NCBI GenBank assembly: GCA_039985655.1
Contig: JBDWSF010000037.1
Span: forward strand, 1 to 64,000
DNA: 64,000 bases
Source of the DNA: Postechiella sp039985655
GTDB lineage: Bacteria; Bacteroidota; Bacteroidia; Flavobacteriales; Flavobacteriaceae
Direction of reading: 5' to 3'
Numbering within the stretch: the stretch's first letter is position 1; each line of letters begins with the position of its first letter. The notes under the pieces are model-generated. The model ran no database searches. It was given only the letters and a program-made list of their open reading frames with translations, and was not told the DNA's origin. Position numbers and translations under genes: made by a program. Below are positions 45,434 through 53,891 of this stretch, in pieces.

Positions 45434-46249
45434 ATGACACAATTACAACAAACTATAGAAAACGCTTGGGAGGACAGAGCGCTTTTAAATGAAGACACTA
45501 CAAAAGATGCTATTAGAGAAGTCATTTCTTTATTAGATTCTGGTGAATTACGAGTTGCAGAACCAATTGAAGGTGGATGGCAAGTAAACGAATGGGTAAA
45601 AAAAGGTGTTGTTCTTTATTTCCCTATCCAAAAAATGGAAACTATTGAATGTGGACCTTTAGAATTTCATGACAAAATTCCATTAAAAACGGGGTATGCA
45701 GAAAAAGGAATTCGCGTTGTACCTCATGCTGTAGCAAGACGTGGTGCTTATATTTCTGCTGGTACAATATTAATGCCTAGTTATGTAAATATTGGTGCTT
45801 ATGTTGACGAAGGTACTATGGTCGATACTTGGGCAACTGTTGGTAGTTGTGCTCAAATTGGTAAAAACGTACATTTATCTGGTGGTGTTGGTATTGGTGG
45901 TGTTTTAGAACCATTACAAGCTGCTCCGGTAATTATTGAAGATAACGCTTTTATAGGATCCCGCTGTATTGTTGTTGAAGGTGTTCATGTTGAAACTGAA
46001 GCTGTTTTAGGTGCTGGTGTGACTTTAACAATGAGTACTAAAATTATTGATGTAACGGGTGATGAACCTATTGAATATAAAGGTCGTGTACCTGCGCGTT
46101 CTGTAGTAATACCTGGTAGTTATGCCAAAGAATTCCCTGCAGGAACTTTTAATGTACCTTGCGCTATAATTATTGGTAAACGTAAAGAAAGTACAAATAA
46201 GAAAACATCGCTTAATGATGCTTTAAGAGAGCATAGTGTAGCGATATAA
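45434..46249 (+). CDS. dapD: 2,3,4,5-tetrahydropyridine-2,6-dicarboxylate N-succinyltransferase
   Basis: A 271-residue left-handed parallel beta-helix acyltransferase of the lysine/diaminopimelate pathway. An N-terminal helical domain (TQLQQTIENAWEDRA) is followed by hexapeptide repeats (GGVGIGGVLEPLQAAPVIIE, NAFIGSRCIVVEGVHVE). The start ATG 45434 follows directly on a -7 box. It transfers succinyl from succinyl-CoA to tetrahydrodipicolinate in the cytoplasm, supplying diaminopimelate for peptidoglycan and lysine. It stands alone and ends with a long hairpin. Confidence 0.94.
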   Translation: MTQLQQTIENAWEDRALLNEDTTKDAIREVISLLDSGELRVAEPIEGGWQVNEWVKKGVVLYFPIQKMETIECGPLEFHDKIPLKTGYAEKGIRVVPHAVARRGAYISAGTILMPSYVNIGAYVDEGTMVDTWATVGSCAQIGKNVHLSGGVGIGGVLEPLQAAPVIIEDNAFIGSRCIVVEGVHVETEAVLGAGVTLTMSTKIIDVTGDEPIEYKGRVPARSVVIPGSYAKEFPAGTFNVPCAIIIGKRKESTNKKTSLNDALREHSVAI

Positions 46250-46296
46250 TTAAAATCATATATTCATCAAGTCATATTATACAACTTGATTGATAC

Positions 46297-46381
46297 AAAA
46301 AAAGCATCATTCAAACGAATTCTATGTATTAACTTATTTTATTAATAAGTTGATGTAAAATTCATTTTAATGATGTTTTTT
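46297..46381 (+). terminator. long nested hairpin, probable terminator of dapD
   Basis: The outer arms (an A run plus CATCATT at 46305-46311, AATGATG plus a T run at 46369-46381) enclose a second stem, AACTTATT with AATAAGTT (46331-46338 and 46344-46351). GAATT and AATTC can pair between them. At about 85 bases it is longer than the other terminators here. Confidence 0.6.
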
Positions 46382-46422
46382 ATTTTATATTGAAACTAAA
46401 TTATTAGAAACCATTTATCGTC

Positions 46423-47541
46423 ATGCGAATCTGTATTACACGCTCTGAAAAATATGCTTATTCTGAAACTTTTATTCGTGATCAGATTGCAGAATTTTCA
46501 AAACTTGCTGAAGTTTATACTATACATAGTGGAAGATACCCTGAGAAAAGTGAAGATGACACATTATTAAGCCCTAAAGCCTTTTGGTTGCTGCATAAAA
46601 TTGTAAAAGTATTTGTTGGTAGAAACAATTTTTTTAGCAATTATGGCATGAAGGCCTTTTTAAAACATAATAAGATAGACGTTGTTATAGCAAATTATGG
46701 TACATCTGCATCGCATATGGTTCCTGTTTGTAAAGATCTAAATATTCCGCTGCTTCCTATTTTTCATGGACACGATGCTACTGATAAAAAATACCTAACC
46801 AAATATACTTCTAAATATCAAAAACTATTTGATTATGCATCATCTATAATTGTAGTTTCAAATGAAATGAAAACTGGGTTAACCAAGGTTGGAGCTAATT
46901 CTGAAAAAATTGAAGTCGTTTCTTGTGGTGTAAATCCTGAGAAATTCAAACCACAAACGAATAAAGTAACTACAAAAAACTTTTTAGCAGTTGGGCGATT
47001 TACACCTAAAAAAGGCCCTTTGTTCACTATCCAAGCCTTTCATCAAGTTTTGAAAAAATTCCCTGATGCTACTTTAACTATGGTTGGTAAAAAAAATGGT
47101 TTATTTGAAGCTTGTCAAAATTTAGCTAATGAATTAAATATTACTAAATCTGTTATTTTTACTGGAATTTTAGATCAAAAAGAAATCGCAGACTTGATGA
47201 ATACATCATTGGCCTTTGTGCAACACTCTGTAACTGCTCCAAATGGAGATATGGAAGGAACTCCTGTAAGTATTATGGAAGCTGCATCTTCAGGTTTACC
47301 AATTGTAAGTACTTTACATGGCGGTATTAAAGGTGCTGTTATTAACGGCGAAACTGGTTTTTTAGTAGAAGAAACTGATGTTGATACTATGGCAAAGCAT
47401 ATGATTACGTTATGCGAGAACCATATTCTTGCTGAAGAATTTGGTAAAAATGCTCGCAAACATATTATAGAAAATTACCATCAACAGAAACAAATTTCTA
47501 AGCTTTACCAACTAGCCAACAAAGCTATACCCACAAAATAA
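46423..47541 (+). CDS. glycosyltransferase family 4
   Basis: A 372-residue GT-B enzyme. The N-terminal half has the acceptor-side Rossmann fold (IARGSEKYAYSETFIRDQ-like start). The C-terminal domain carries the nucleotide-sugar site, AVGRFTPKKGPLFTIQAF and the E-x7-E motif in EGTPVSIMEAASSGLPIVS. Members add hexoses to LPS or capsular glycans using UDP- or GDP-sugars. It is the first gene of a small surface-glycan cluster and converges on the next gene with only 3 bases between stops. Donor and acceptor are unknown. In the N-terminal block the actual residues read MRICITRSEKYAYSETF. Confidence 0.88.
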   Translation: MRICITRSEKYAYSETFIRDQIAEFSKLAEVYTIHSGRYPEKSEDDTLLSPKAFWLLHKIVKVFVGRNNFFSNYGMKAFLKHNKIDVVIANYGTSASHMVPVCKDLNIPLLPIFHGHDATDKKYLTKYTSKYQKLFDYASSIIVVSNEMKTGLTKVGANSEKIEVVSCGVNPEKFKPQTNKVTTKNFLAVGRFTPKKGPLFTIQAFHQVLKKFPDATLTMVGKKNGLFEACQNLANELNITKSVIFTGILDQKEIADLMNTSLAFVQHSVTAPNGDMEGTPVSIMEAASSGLPIVSTLHGGIKGAVINGETGFLVEETDVDTMAKHMITLCENHILAEEFGKNARKHIIENYHQQKQISKLYQLANKAIPTK

Positions 47542-47544
47542 TTT

Positions 47545-48360
47545 TTATTTTTTAATAATCCCGAAATCTGTCCGTTTCATTTTATCTTGCTTCGTAGTCG
47601 CTCGAATAGCAAAGTTTTTATTAATAGATTCTGGTGTTTTATATCCACGCTTGTGATCTAAGTGCACACAAATAGCACTATATCGTATTTGCTTAGGTTT
47701 TATTCCATAATTCACTAAACGTTCACCTAACTCTCGGTCTTGACCTCCATATTGCATGCGTTCGTCAAAACCATTAATAGCTACAATATCAGTTTTCCAA
47801 CCCGAAGCATTATGTCCATTCCAACTTGGTGTGGTTGGCGTCAATGTATTTAACAATTTCGATTTTAATCCTTTTGCTGTAAGCTTATTGTTTTTAAAGG
47901 ACGACTTCAAGCCGTTACTTTGTAACCACTTTAAATTAAAACAATGTCCTTTTAAAATATCGTCTTTATCAATAGCTACAGAAATAGCCATAGGTAACAT
48001 AAAATAGCCACCAGATAAGAAATAGCCTTTTTCTTTATTATTTTGATGAATTTCTAAAAAATCATTTCGAGGAATACAGTCACCATCACTCATAACAATA
48101 TAATCGCTTTTACAAGCCATTATACTTTTATTTAAAATCATAGATTTTTGAAAACCATTATCCTCCTGCCAAACATGATTGATATCTAATCCTTCTTCAT
48201 CTCTAAATTTATCAATTAAAGCTTTTGTTTTTGGTCCAGAACCATCATCTGCAATTACAATTTCAAAATTCTTAAAACTCTGACAACAGTAACCCCAAAG
48301 CACTTTTTCGAGCCAAGCTTCAGAATTATAAGTACTAATAATAACAGAGATGTCTGTCAT
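47545..48360 (-). CDS. glycosyltransferase family 2 with GT7-like C-terminal motif
   Basis: A 271-residue GT-A enzyme. The N-terminus VIISTYNSEAWLEKVL and the metal-binding DxD-type block VMSDGDCIPRNDFLEIH are clear. A later motif, FDERMQYGGQDRELGERLVN, resembles the GT7/galactosyltransferase C-terminal domain that supplies a catalytic Asp. Such proteins transfer single sugars to LPS or exopolysaccharide. It is divergent from the next glycosyltransferase (154 bases between starts). Confidence 0.87.
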   Translation of the reverse strand: MTDISVIISTYNSEAWLEKVLWGYCCQSFKNFEIVIADDGSGPKTKALIDKFRDEEGLDINHVWQEDNGFQKSMILNKSIMACKSDYIVMSDGDCIPRNDFLEIHQNNKEKGYFLSGGYFMLPMAISVAIDKDDILKGHCFNLKWLQSNGLKSSFKNNKLTAKGLKSKLLNTLTPTTPSWNGHNASGWKTDIVAINGFDERMQYGGQDRELGERLVNYGIKPKQIRYSAICVHLDHKRGYKTPESINKNFAIRATTKQDKMKRTDFGIIKK

Positions 48361-48513
48361 AATATTTATTTAAAAGGATGAATAATTAATATGTGAGCAA
48401 AATATGAAAAGAACACGTAAAACTAAAGCAAACTTAGCTATTTCTATTCAAATAAAACTTTCTATATAATTAAGAATACCTATTTTTACTTTTTTGAAAA
48501 CCAATCTCAAAAT

Positions 48514-49272
48514 TTGAAGGAATCACCTAAAATATCAGGATTACTTATTACCTACAACGAAGTTAATCACATTAATGATGTTATAAAAAACATTGATTTT
48601 GTTGATGAAATTATTGTTATAGATTCTTATAGTACTGATGGCACTTTAGAAAAGCTTCAAGCTTTTAAACATGTTAAGGTTATTCAGCGCGAATTTAAAA
48701 ACTTTGCTGACCAAAGAAATTTCGCCATAGCGCAAGCTACTAAAGATTGGATATTATTTATTGATGCAGACGAACGTATAACCAAAAACCTCCAAAAAGA
48801 ATTACTAGCTGCTATTAATACACCAAGTGATAATATCGCTTATATGTTTAAACGTAAATATTTCTTCAAACAAAAGAGAATACGTTTTTGTGGTTTTCAA
48901 ACCGATACAACGTATCGTTTATTAAAAAAGGGATTTGTGACATACAACGAAACCAAAATTGTTCATGAAATGCCTATCGTGAATGGTAAAAGCAAAGTTT
49001 TAAAAAATGATATGTTACATTATTGCTTTGATAGTTCGGCGCATTATAAATCTAAAATGGAACATTATGCGAGCCTTAAAGCTTTAGAACTTTTTAAGAA
49101 AGGTAAAAAGCCAAATGTATATCATTTTTATATGAGACCAGCTATCAAATTTATAACCAACTATGTTTTTAGACTGGGGTTTTTAGACGGAAAAGAAGGG
49201 TTTCAAATTTGTTATTTAAGCGCCTATGGTGTACATTACAGATATAAAGCATTAGAAAAATTAAATCGTTAG
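48514..49272 (+). CDS. glycosyltransferase family 2, LPS core (WaaE/KdtX-like)
   Basis: A 252-residue GT-A glycosyltransferase, probably starting at TTG 48514. The pattern SGLLITYNEVNHINDVIKNI, DEIIVIDSYSTDGTLE, FADQRNFAIAQATKDWILFI and DADERIT is typical of the LPS core beta-1,4-glucosyltransferase group represented by WaaE/KdtX. It would act at the inner face of the inner membrane on the LPS core. Its stop overlaps the stop of the convergent kinase gene by 4 bases, which supports a functional link to the LPS. Confidence 0.87.
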   Translation: MKESPKISGLLITYNEVNHINDVIKNIDFVDEIIVIDSYSTDGTLEKLQAFKHVKVIQREFKNFADQRNFAIAQATKDWILFIDADERITKNLQKELLAAINTPSDNIAYMFKRKYFFKQKRIRFCGFQTDTTYRLLKKGFVTYNETKIVHEMPIVNGKSKVLKNDMLHYCFDSSAHYKSKMEHYASLKALELFKKGKKPNVYHFYMRPAIKFITNYVFRLGFLDGKEGFQICYLSAYGVHYRYKALEKLNR

Positions 49273-50030
49273 TTTTTCCAAAATAGCCACTTCTTTTTCA
49301 ATCGCTTTTTACGATGAAATTTTTCTTGAAAATCTTCAGTGTCTTTCCACATTAAATTAAAGATTTTATTATAATTTTCACCTGTGCATTTTGCATATTC
49401 ATCACTCATAACTTCAACCATACTTCTATGTATAGTGAGTCTTGAGAAGTTTTTTATTCTAGTTTCGAAATCTAATGTTCCAAAATTCATTCTATTCAAA
49501 TCAACTAAATAAAAATCATACTGATTACCATTCTTTTTTATTAAGGTATTCCCTGGAGAATGGTCTAAAAAATGAATTCCTTTTTGATGTAATTTATAAG
49601 TAAATCGTGTAAAGGCTCTTAACACATTATCGTAATCAGGATAATCAAAATCTTTCGTAAGTGCTCTATACGTAATATCGCAATCTTGTTGTTCACTAAT
49701 ATAAAAACTTTTACCAAAAGCAAATGCATTTTTATATTCAAAATACGCCATCGGTTTTGGTGTACCAACGTCCATTTTTGTTAACTTTATAGCATATTCG
49801 AAAGAACGTTGTGCTTTACTTTTTCTAAAAAAATTATAGACTATTTTATTTATTACGTTTGGAGTTTTAAAAGCTTTAATATTTAAATTGACTCCGTCTA
49901 CATTAATAATTTTAATAATGTTTCTATCCCCTTCTCCACCATCATAATTATCAAAATTACGAGCTATTTCGGTTAACTTATTTTTATAAGTTTCACTTAA
50001 ATCAGTATTAAAAACCTTAATTTCCTTCAT
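49269..50030 (-). CDS. Kdo/WaaP-type lipopolysaccharide kinase
   Basis: A 253-residue protein with a eukaryotic-like kinase fold. The catalytic loop is GIHFLDHSPGNTLIKKNG, with the Asp and Asn in the HxxDHxxxN pattern, and the metal-binding Asp is in FYLVDLNRMNFG. This is the pattern of LPS kinases such as KdkA and WaaP that phosphorylate Kdo or core heptose. The adjacent glycosyltransferases support an LPS role. It is expressed from the minus side of a symmetric divergent promoter at 50059-50082. Confidence 0.85.
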   Translation of the reverse strand: MKEIKVFNTDLSETYKNKLTEIARNFDNYDGGEGDRNIIKIINVDGVNLNIKAFKTPNVINKIVYNFFRKSKAQRSFEYAIKLTKMDVGTPKPMAYFEYKNAFAFGKSFYISEQQDCDITYRALTKDFDYPDYDNVLRAFTRFTYKLHQKGIHFLDHSPGNTLIKKNGNQYDFYLVDLNRMNFGTLDFETRIKNFSRLTIHRSMVEVMSDEYAKCTGENYNKIFNLMWKDTEDFQEKFHRKKRLKKKWLFWKN

Positions 50031-50058
50031 TTAAAAAGATAGAATATATTTTCTATTG

Positions 50059-50082
50059 TAAATTTGCAACGTTGCAAATATA
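50059..50082. promoter_or_regulatory. back-to-back divergent -7 boxes on a palindrome
   Basis: The plus strand has TAAATTTG (50059-50066) and the minus strand has TATATTTG (50075-50082). Both match TAnnTTTG. They sit on the two ends of the perfect 16-bp palindrome TTTGCAACGTTGCAAA (50063-50078). They would drive the threonylcarbamoyl-AMP synthase gene and the LPS kinase gene in opposite directions. Confidence 0.6.
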
Positions 50083-50093
50083 AGATTCAAATA

Positions 50094-50654
50094 ATGAATG
50101 AAGAAATAAATAAAGCTATACAAACACTAAAACAAGGCGGACTTATACTTTACCCCACGGATACCGTTTGGGGTATTGGTTGCGATGCATCTAATCCCGA
50201 GGCTGTTAAAAAAATTTATAATTTAAAACAGCGTGAAGATTCTAAAGCATTAATATGTTTGGTGGCCGATGATAGAATGCTTAAAAAGTATGTAAAAAAT
50301 ATACCCGAAGCGGCATTTAGTATTATTGATGTTACTGATAAACCAACCACAATTATATATGACGATGCACAAAACTTAGCAGAAAACTTAATTGCTAATG
50401 ACGGTTCCATTGCTATAAGAATTCCTGATAATGATTTTTGTTTTGCGCTTTTGCGGAAATTAAATGGTGCTTTAGTTTCAACTTCCGCAAATATTAGTGG
50501 ATATCCGACACCTAAATCGTTTAAAGAAATAGCCCCAGCTATTTTAAAAGATGTAGACTATGTTGTAAATTTGCATCACGAAAAAAAATGCGATAAACCA
50601 TCGTCAATTATAAAGATTAGTAATAGTGGTATTGTGAAAATTATACGTAAATAA
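50094..50654 (+). CDS. L-threonylcarbamoyladenylate synthase (Sua5/YciO/YrdC family)
   Basis: About 186 residues from ATG 50094, the start that follows the -7 box; an upstream in-frame start at 50064 lies within the promoter. Family blocks include GGLILYPTDTVWGIGCDA, IYNLKQREDSKALICLVADD, KPTTIIYD and the late SGIVKIIRK. The enzyme makes threonylcarbamoyl-AMP from threonine, bicarbonate and ATP for the t6A tRNA modification. It is of the short YrdC/YciO size, without the Sua5 C-terminal domain. Confidence 0.88.
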   Translation: MNEEINKAIQTLKQGGLILYPTDTVWGIGCDASNPEAVKKIYNLKQREDSKALICLVADDRMLKKYVKNIPEAAFSIIDVTDKPTTIIYDDAQNLAENLIANDGSIAIRIPDNDFCFALLRKLNGALVSTSANISGYPTPKSFKEIAPAILKDVDYVVNLHHEKKCDKPSSIIKISNSGIVKIIRK

Positions 50655-50778
50655 TAACTAGCCACGAATTCACAAATCATTATGTCTAAAATTATTTATA
50701 AAGATGAAAGTTTCGCAATTATTCGATAATTTTTAACTCATAGAAATTATAATTCGTGAATTAGTGCCCATAAAAAAT

Positions 50779-52194
50779 ATGAATTACAAAGAAGCATTAC
50801 ATCATTCCATTTTTAAAATAATTTCACAATCGGCAAAAGAAATCGAAGTTGATTCTTATGTTATTGGTGGTTTTGTACGCGATTATATTTTACAAAGAGG
50901 TCATGCCAAAGATATTGATGTTGTTGCTATTGGAGATGGTATAAAACTAGCCAAACAAGTTGCTAGAAATCTTCCAACAAAGCCAAAGGTTCAAGTATTT
51001 AAAACATACGGTACGGCCATGCTCATATTTGATGATATTGAAATTGAATTTGTTGGTGCTCGAAAAGAATCGTACACTGAAGATAGCAGAAACCCTGCTG
51101 TAGAAAACGGTTCTTTACAAGACGATCAAAACCGTCGTGACTTTTCTATAAACGCATTAGCCTTATCACTTAACGAAACTAATTTTGGCGATTTATTAGA
51201 TCCTTTTAATGGCGTTTCTGATTTAAATAATAAAACAATTAGAACACCATTAAATCCAGATATTACTTTTAGTGACGACCCACTAAGAATGATGCGAGGT
51301 ATTCGTTTTGCGACACAACTTAATTTTACAATTGAAGATGAATCGTTACAAGCTATTGCCAGAAACTCTGATAGAATTAAAATTATCACGAACGAGCGCA
51401 TTGTAGTTGAACTTAATAAAATATTAGAAAGTAAAAAACCATCTATTGGTTTTCTCTTACTTGAAAAAACAGGCCTTTTAAGACATATCTTACCAGAGCT
51501 TACAGCTTTAAAAGGTATTGATGAAGTTGAAGGACAAAAACATAAAGACAATTTTTATCACACATTAGAAGTTGTAGATAATATTGCGATAAACACAGAT
51601 AACCTCTGGTTACGTTGGGCTGCTTTACTGCACGATATTGGCAAAGCACCAACAAAAAAGTTTAGCAAGAAAGTAGGATGGACATTTCATGCGCACGAAT
51701 TCGAAGGCTCAAAAATGGTCTATCATTTATTTAAACGACTAAAAATGCCTTTGAATGACAAGATGAAATTTGTTCAGAAAATGGTATTCATGAGTTCACG
51801 GCCTATTGTGTTAGCACAAGAAGTAACAGACTCTGCCGTAAGACGATTAGTTTTTGATGCGGGAGATTATGTTGAAGATTTAATGACGCTTTGTGAAGCA
51901 GATATTACTACGAAGAATGCTAAAAAATTCAAAAAGTATCATAACAATTTCAAAATTGTTAGAGAGAAAATTGTTGAAGTTGAAGAACGCGACCATATAC
52001 GTAATTTTCAACCACCAATATCTGGCGAGGAGATCATGAAAGCATTTAATTTAAAACCATCACGAGAAATTGGTTTAATAAAAGACGTTATAAAAGAAGC
52101 CATTTTAGAAGGTGATATTATTAATGAATATGACGCTGCTTTTCAATTAATGTTAAAAGAAGGCAAACGGTTAGGGCTAACAGCTGTTATATAA
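50779..52194 (+). CDS. CCA tRNA nucleotidyltransferase / poly(A)-polymerase-family protein with HD domain
   Basis: About 471 residues starting at ATG 50779. The nucleotidyltransferase head has YVIGGFVRDYIL and the metal-binding pair KDIDVVAIG. The nucleotide-selecting motif is seen as RRDFSINALALSL and DDPLRMMRGIRFATQL. A C-terminal HD phosphohydrolase domain follows (LLHDIGKAPTKKF). Its role is to add or repair the 3' CCA end of tRNA. It lies 39 bases upstream of the heme A synthase gene and could be co-transcribed with it. Confidence 0.9.
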   Translation: MNYKEALHHSIFKIISQSAKEIEVDSYVIGGFVRDYILQRGHAKDIDVVAIGDGIKLAKQVARNLPTKPKVQVFKTYGTAMLIFDDIEIEFVGARKESYTEDSRNPAVENGSLQDDQNRRDFSINALALSLNETNFGDLLDPFNGVSDLNNKTIRTPLNPDITFSDDPLRMMRGIRFATQLNFTIEDESLQAIARNSDRIKIITNERIVVELNKILESKKPSIGFLLLEKTGLLRHILPELTALKGIDEVEGQKHKDNFYHTLEVVDNIAINTDNLWLRWAALLHDIGKAPTKKFSKKVGWTFHAHEFEGSKMVYHLFKRLKMPLNDKMKFVQKMVFMSSRPIVLAQEVTDSAVRRLVFDAGDYVEDLMTLCEADITTKNAKKFKKYHNNFKIVREKIVEVEERDHIRNFQPPISGEEIMKAFNLKPSREIGLIKDVIKEAILEGDIINEYDAAFQLMLKEGKRLGLTAVI

Positions 52195-52232
52195 TTGAAA
52201 TTATACTGGTATTTAAAGAAAAAGACAACTAA

Positions 52233-53249
52233 ATGAAAAAAGATAACAAAAAAGTAATTTACTGGCTATTAACAGGATGCCTTTTAATTTTTGTTATGGT
52301 TGTTGTTGGCGGCATCACAAGACTTACACATTCTGGTTTATCCATTTCAAGTTATAAATTAATTTCGGGAACCATACCGCCTATGAATGATGTGGAATGG
52401 AATGAAGCTTTTAATCTTTATAAACAATACCCAGAATATCAAAAGTTAAACACGCATTTTTCTTTACAAGATTTTAAAGATATCTATTTTTGGGAATGGT
52501 TACACCGCGTAATTGGACGTTTTATTGGCATGGTGTTTTTCTTGCCTTTTGTCTACTTTTTAATCACAAAACAACTTACAAAACCCACGATAAAAAAAGC
52601 GATTCTACTTTTATTCATGGGAGGTTTTCAAGGTTTTTTAGGCTGGTATATGGTGAAAAGCGGATTAGTTGATAATCCCGACGTTAGCCATTATAGGCTC
52701 GCAGCACATTTAACTACGGCTTTTATAACGTTTGCTTACACCTTTTGGGTCGCTTTAGATTTAATGTTTCCTATTAGAAAAGTCATCAATAACACCTTTC
52801 GTTATTTTATTAGAATAGTCATGGCTGTTTTAATTCTACAAATTATTTACGGCGCTTTTGTTGCAGGTTTAGACGCTGGTTTTATCCATAACCATTGGCC
52901 ATTAATGAGCGATGGTAAATTTATACACGAAACCGTTTATATTGAACAAAACCCATTATATAAAAATTTTATTGAAGGTAAAAGCGGCGTGCAATTTACA
53001 CACAGAATATTAGCATATGTAGTTACTATTCTTATTATTTCTATTTGGTTTAAATCTAGAAAACTGGAGACTACGAAACTTCAAAAAAATGCCATTACTG
53101 GACTTTTAGCTATGGTAGGTGTTCAGTTTTTATTGGGAGTATTAACCATTATTTTTCAAGTTCCTGTTTGGTTAGGTGTTGCGCATCAAATAGGCGCCTT
53201 TTTCCTTTTAAGTATCATGACATTTACCTTGCATCGTTTCAGTAAATAA
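52233..53249 (+). CDS. ctaA: heme A synthase (COX15/CtaA family)
   Basis: A 338-residue membrane protein with eight predicted helices. Characteristic blocks are VVVGGITRLTHSGLSI near the start, the heme-ligand region YFWEWLHRVIGRFIGMVFF and the later FTHRILAYVVTI, and LGVAHQIGAFFLLSI near the end. It oxidises heme O to heme A for cytochrome aa3 oxidase in the inner membrane. No ctaB or oxidase subunits are adjacent, so it is a stand-alone gene as in many Bacteroidota. Confidence 0.92.
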   Translation: MKKDNKKVIYWLLTGCLLIFVMVVVGGITRLTHSGLSISSYKLISGTIPPMNDVEWNEAFNLYKQYPEYQKLNTHFSLQDFKDIYFWEWLHRVIGRFIGMVFFLPFVYFLITKQLTKPTIKKAILLLFMGGFQGFLGWYMVKSGLVDNPDVSHYRLAAHLTTAFITFAYTFWVALDLMFPIRKVINNTFRYFIRIVMAVLILQIIYGAFVAGLDAGFIHNHWPLMSDGKFIHETVYIEQNPLYKNFIEGKSGVQFTHRILAYVVTILIISIWFKSRKLETTKLQKNAITGLLAMVGVQFLLGVLTIIFQVPVWLGVAHQIGAFFLLSIMTFTLHRFSK

Positions 53250-53353
53250 AATTTTTACTTTATTTTGCATCTCTGTTTTCATGAGAATGATATATCAACA
53301 GAAAACACGTGTTAACACAAGCTTAATTCTTTTTTAATAATTAGAAAAAGACT

Positions 53354-53361
53354 TACCTTTG
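53354..53361 (+). promoter_or_regulatory. -7 box of pRiA4b ORF-3 family gene
   Basis: TACCTTTG (TAnnTTTG) lies 17 bases before ATG 53379, implying a very short leader. Confidence 0.6.
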
Positions 53362-53378
53362 CATCATATTTTTTTACA

Positions 53379-53891
53379 ATGATTTACAGATTTAGAGTTA
53401 TACTTGACAACGATACTGACGAAGATGTTTTTCGCGATTTAGAAATTCGTGAAACAGACACTTTAGAAGATTTACATAACATTATTACACAGTCGTTTGG
53501 GTTTGATGGTACCGAAATGGCTTCTTTCTACTTAAGTAATGACACTTGGGAACAAGGTGAAGAAATTTCGTTATTTGATTTAAGTGAAGATGCTTCTGCA
53601 CGTTTAATGAATGAAACCGCATTAGATGGCGTGGTACACGAAATGCAAACGAAACTCATTTATGTTTACGATTTTATGAGCATGTGGACGTTTTATGTTG
53701 AGTTAGCCGAAATAGTTGATGAAACCGAAGGACTAGACTACCCTAACCTAATGTTTGTTCAAGGTCAAGTACCTGAAAATGCTCCAGATAAAGTATTTGA
53801 AGCTGATAATGATGACGACTTTAATGAATTTGAAGACGGTTTAGATGTTGATGATTATGAAGATTTAGATTTTGACGAAAACTGGAACTAA
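53379..53891 (+). CDS. pRiA4b ORF-3 / IS1096 passenger TnpR family protein
   Basis: A 170-residue acidic cytoplasmic protein. The N-terminal RVILDNDTDEDVFRDLEI and LHNIITQSFGFDGTEMASFY match the pRiA4b ORF-3 family. The C-terminus is extremely acidic (DDDFNEFEDGLDVDDYEDLD). The family name comes from a plasmid ORF and an IS passenger gene, yet here it sits in stable core surroundings with no mobile element. The role is unknown. Its stop overlaps the convergent kinase-like gene by 4 bases. Confidence 0.82.
   Translation: MIYRFRVILDNDTDEDVFRDLEIRETDTLEDLHNIITQSFGFDGTEMASFYLSNDTWEQGEEISLFDLSEDASARLMNETALDGVVHEMQTKLIYVYDFMSMWTFYVELAEIVDETEGLDYPNLMFVQGQVPENAPDKVFEADNDDDFNEFEDGLDVDDYEDLDFDENWN

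Noticed and set aside
53379..53891. Mobile element suggested by the IS1096 passenger/TnpR family name
   Set aside because: No transposase, inverted repeats or target duplications are seen around it; the surroundings are stable core genes.
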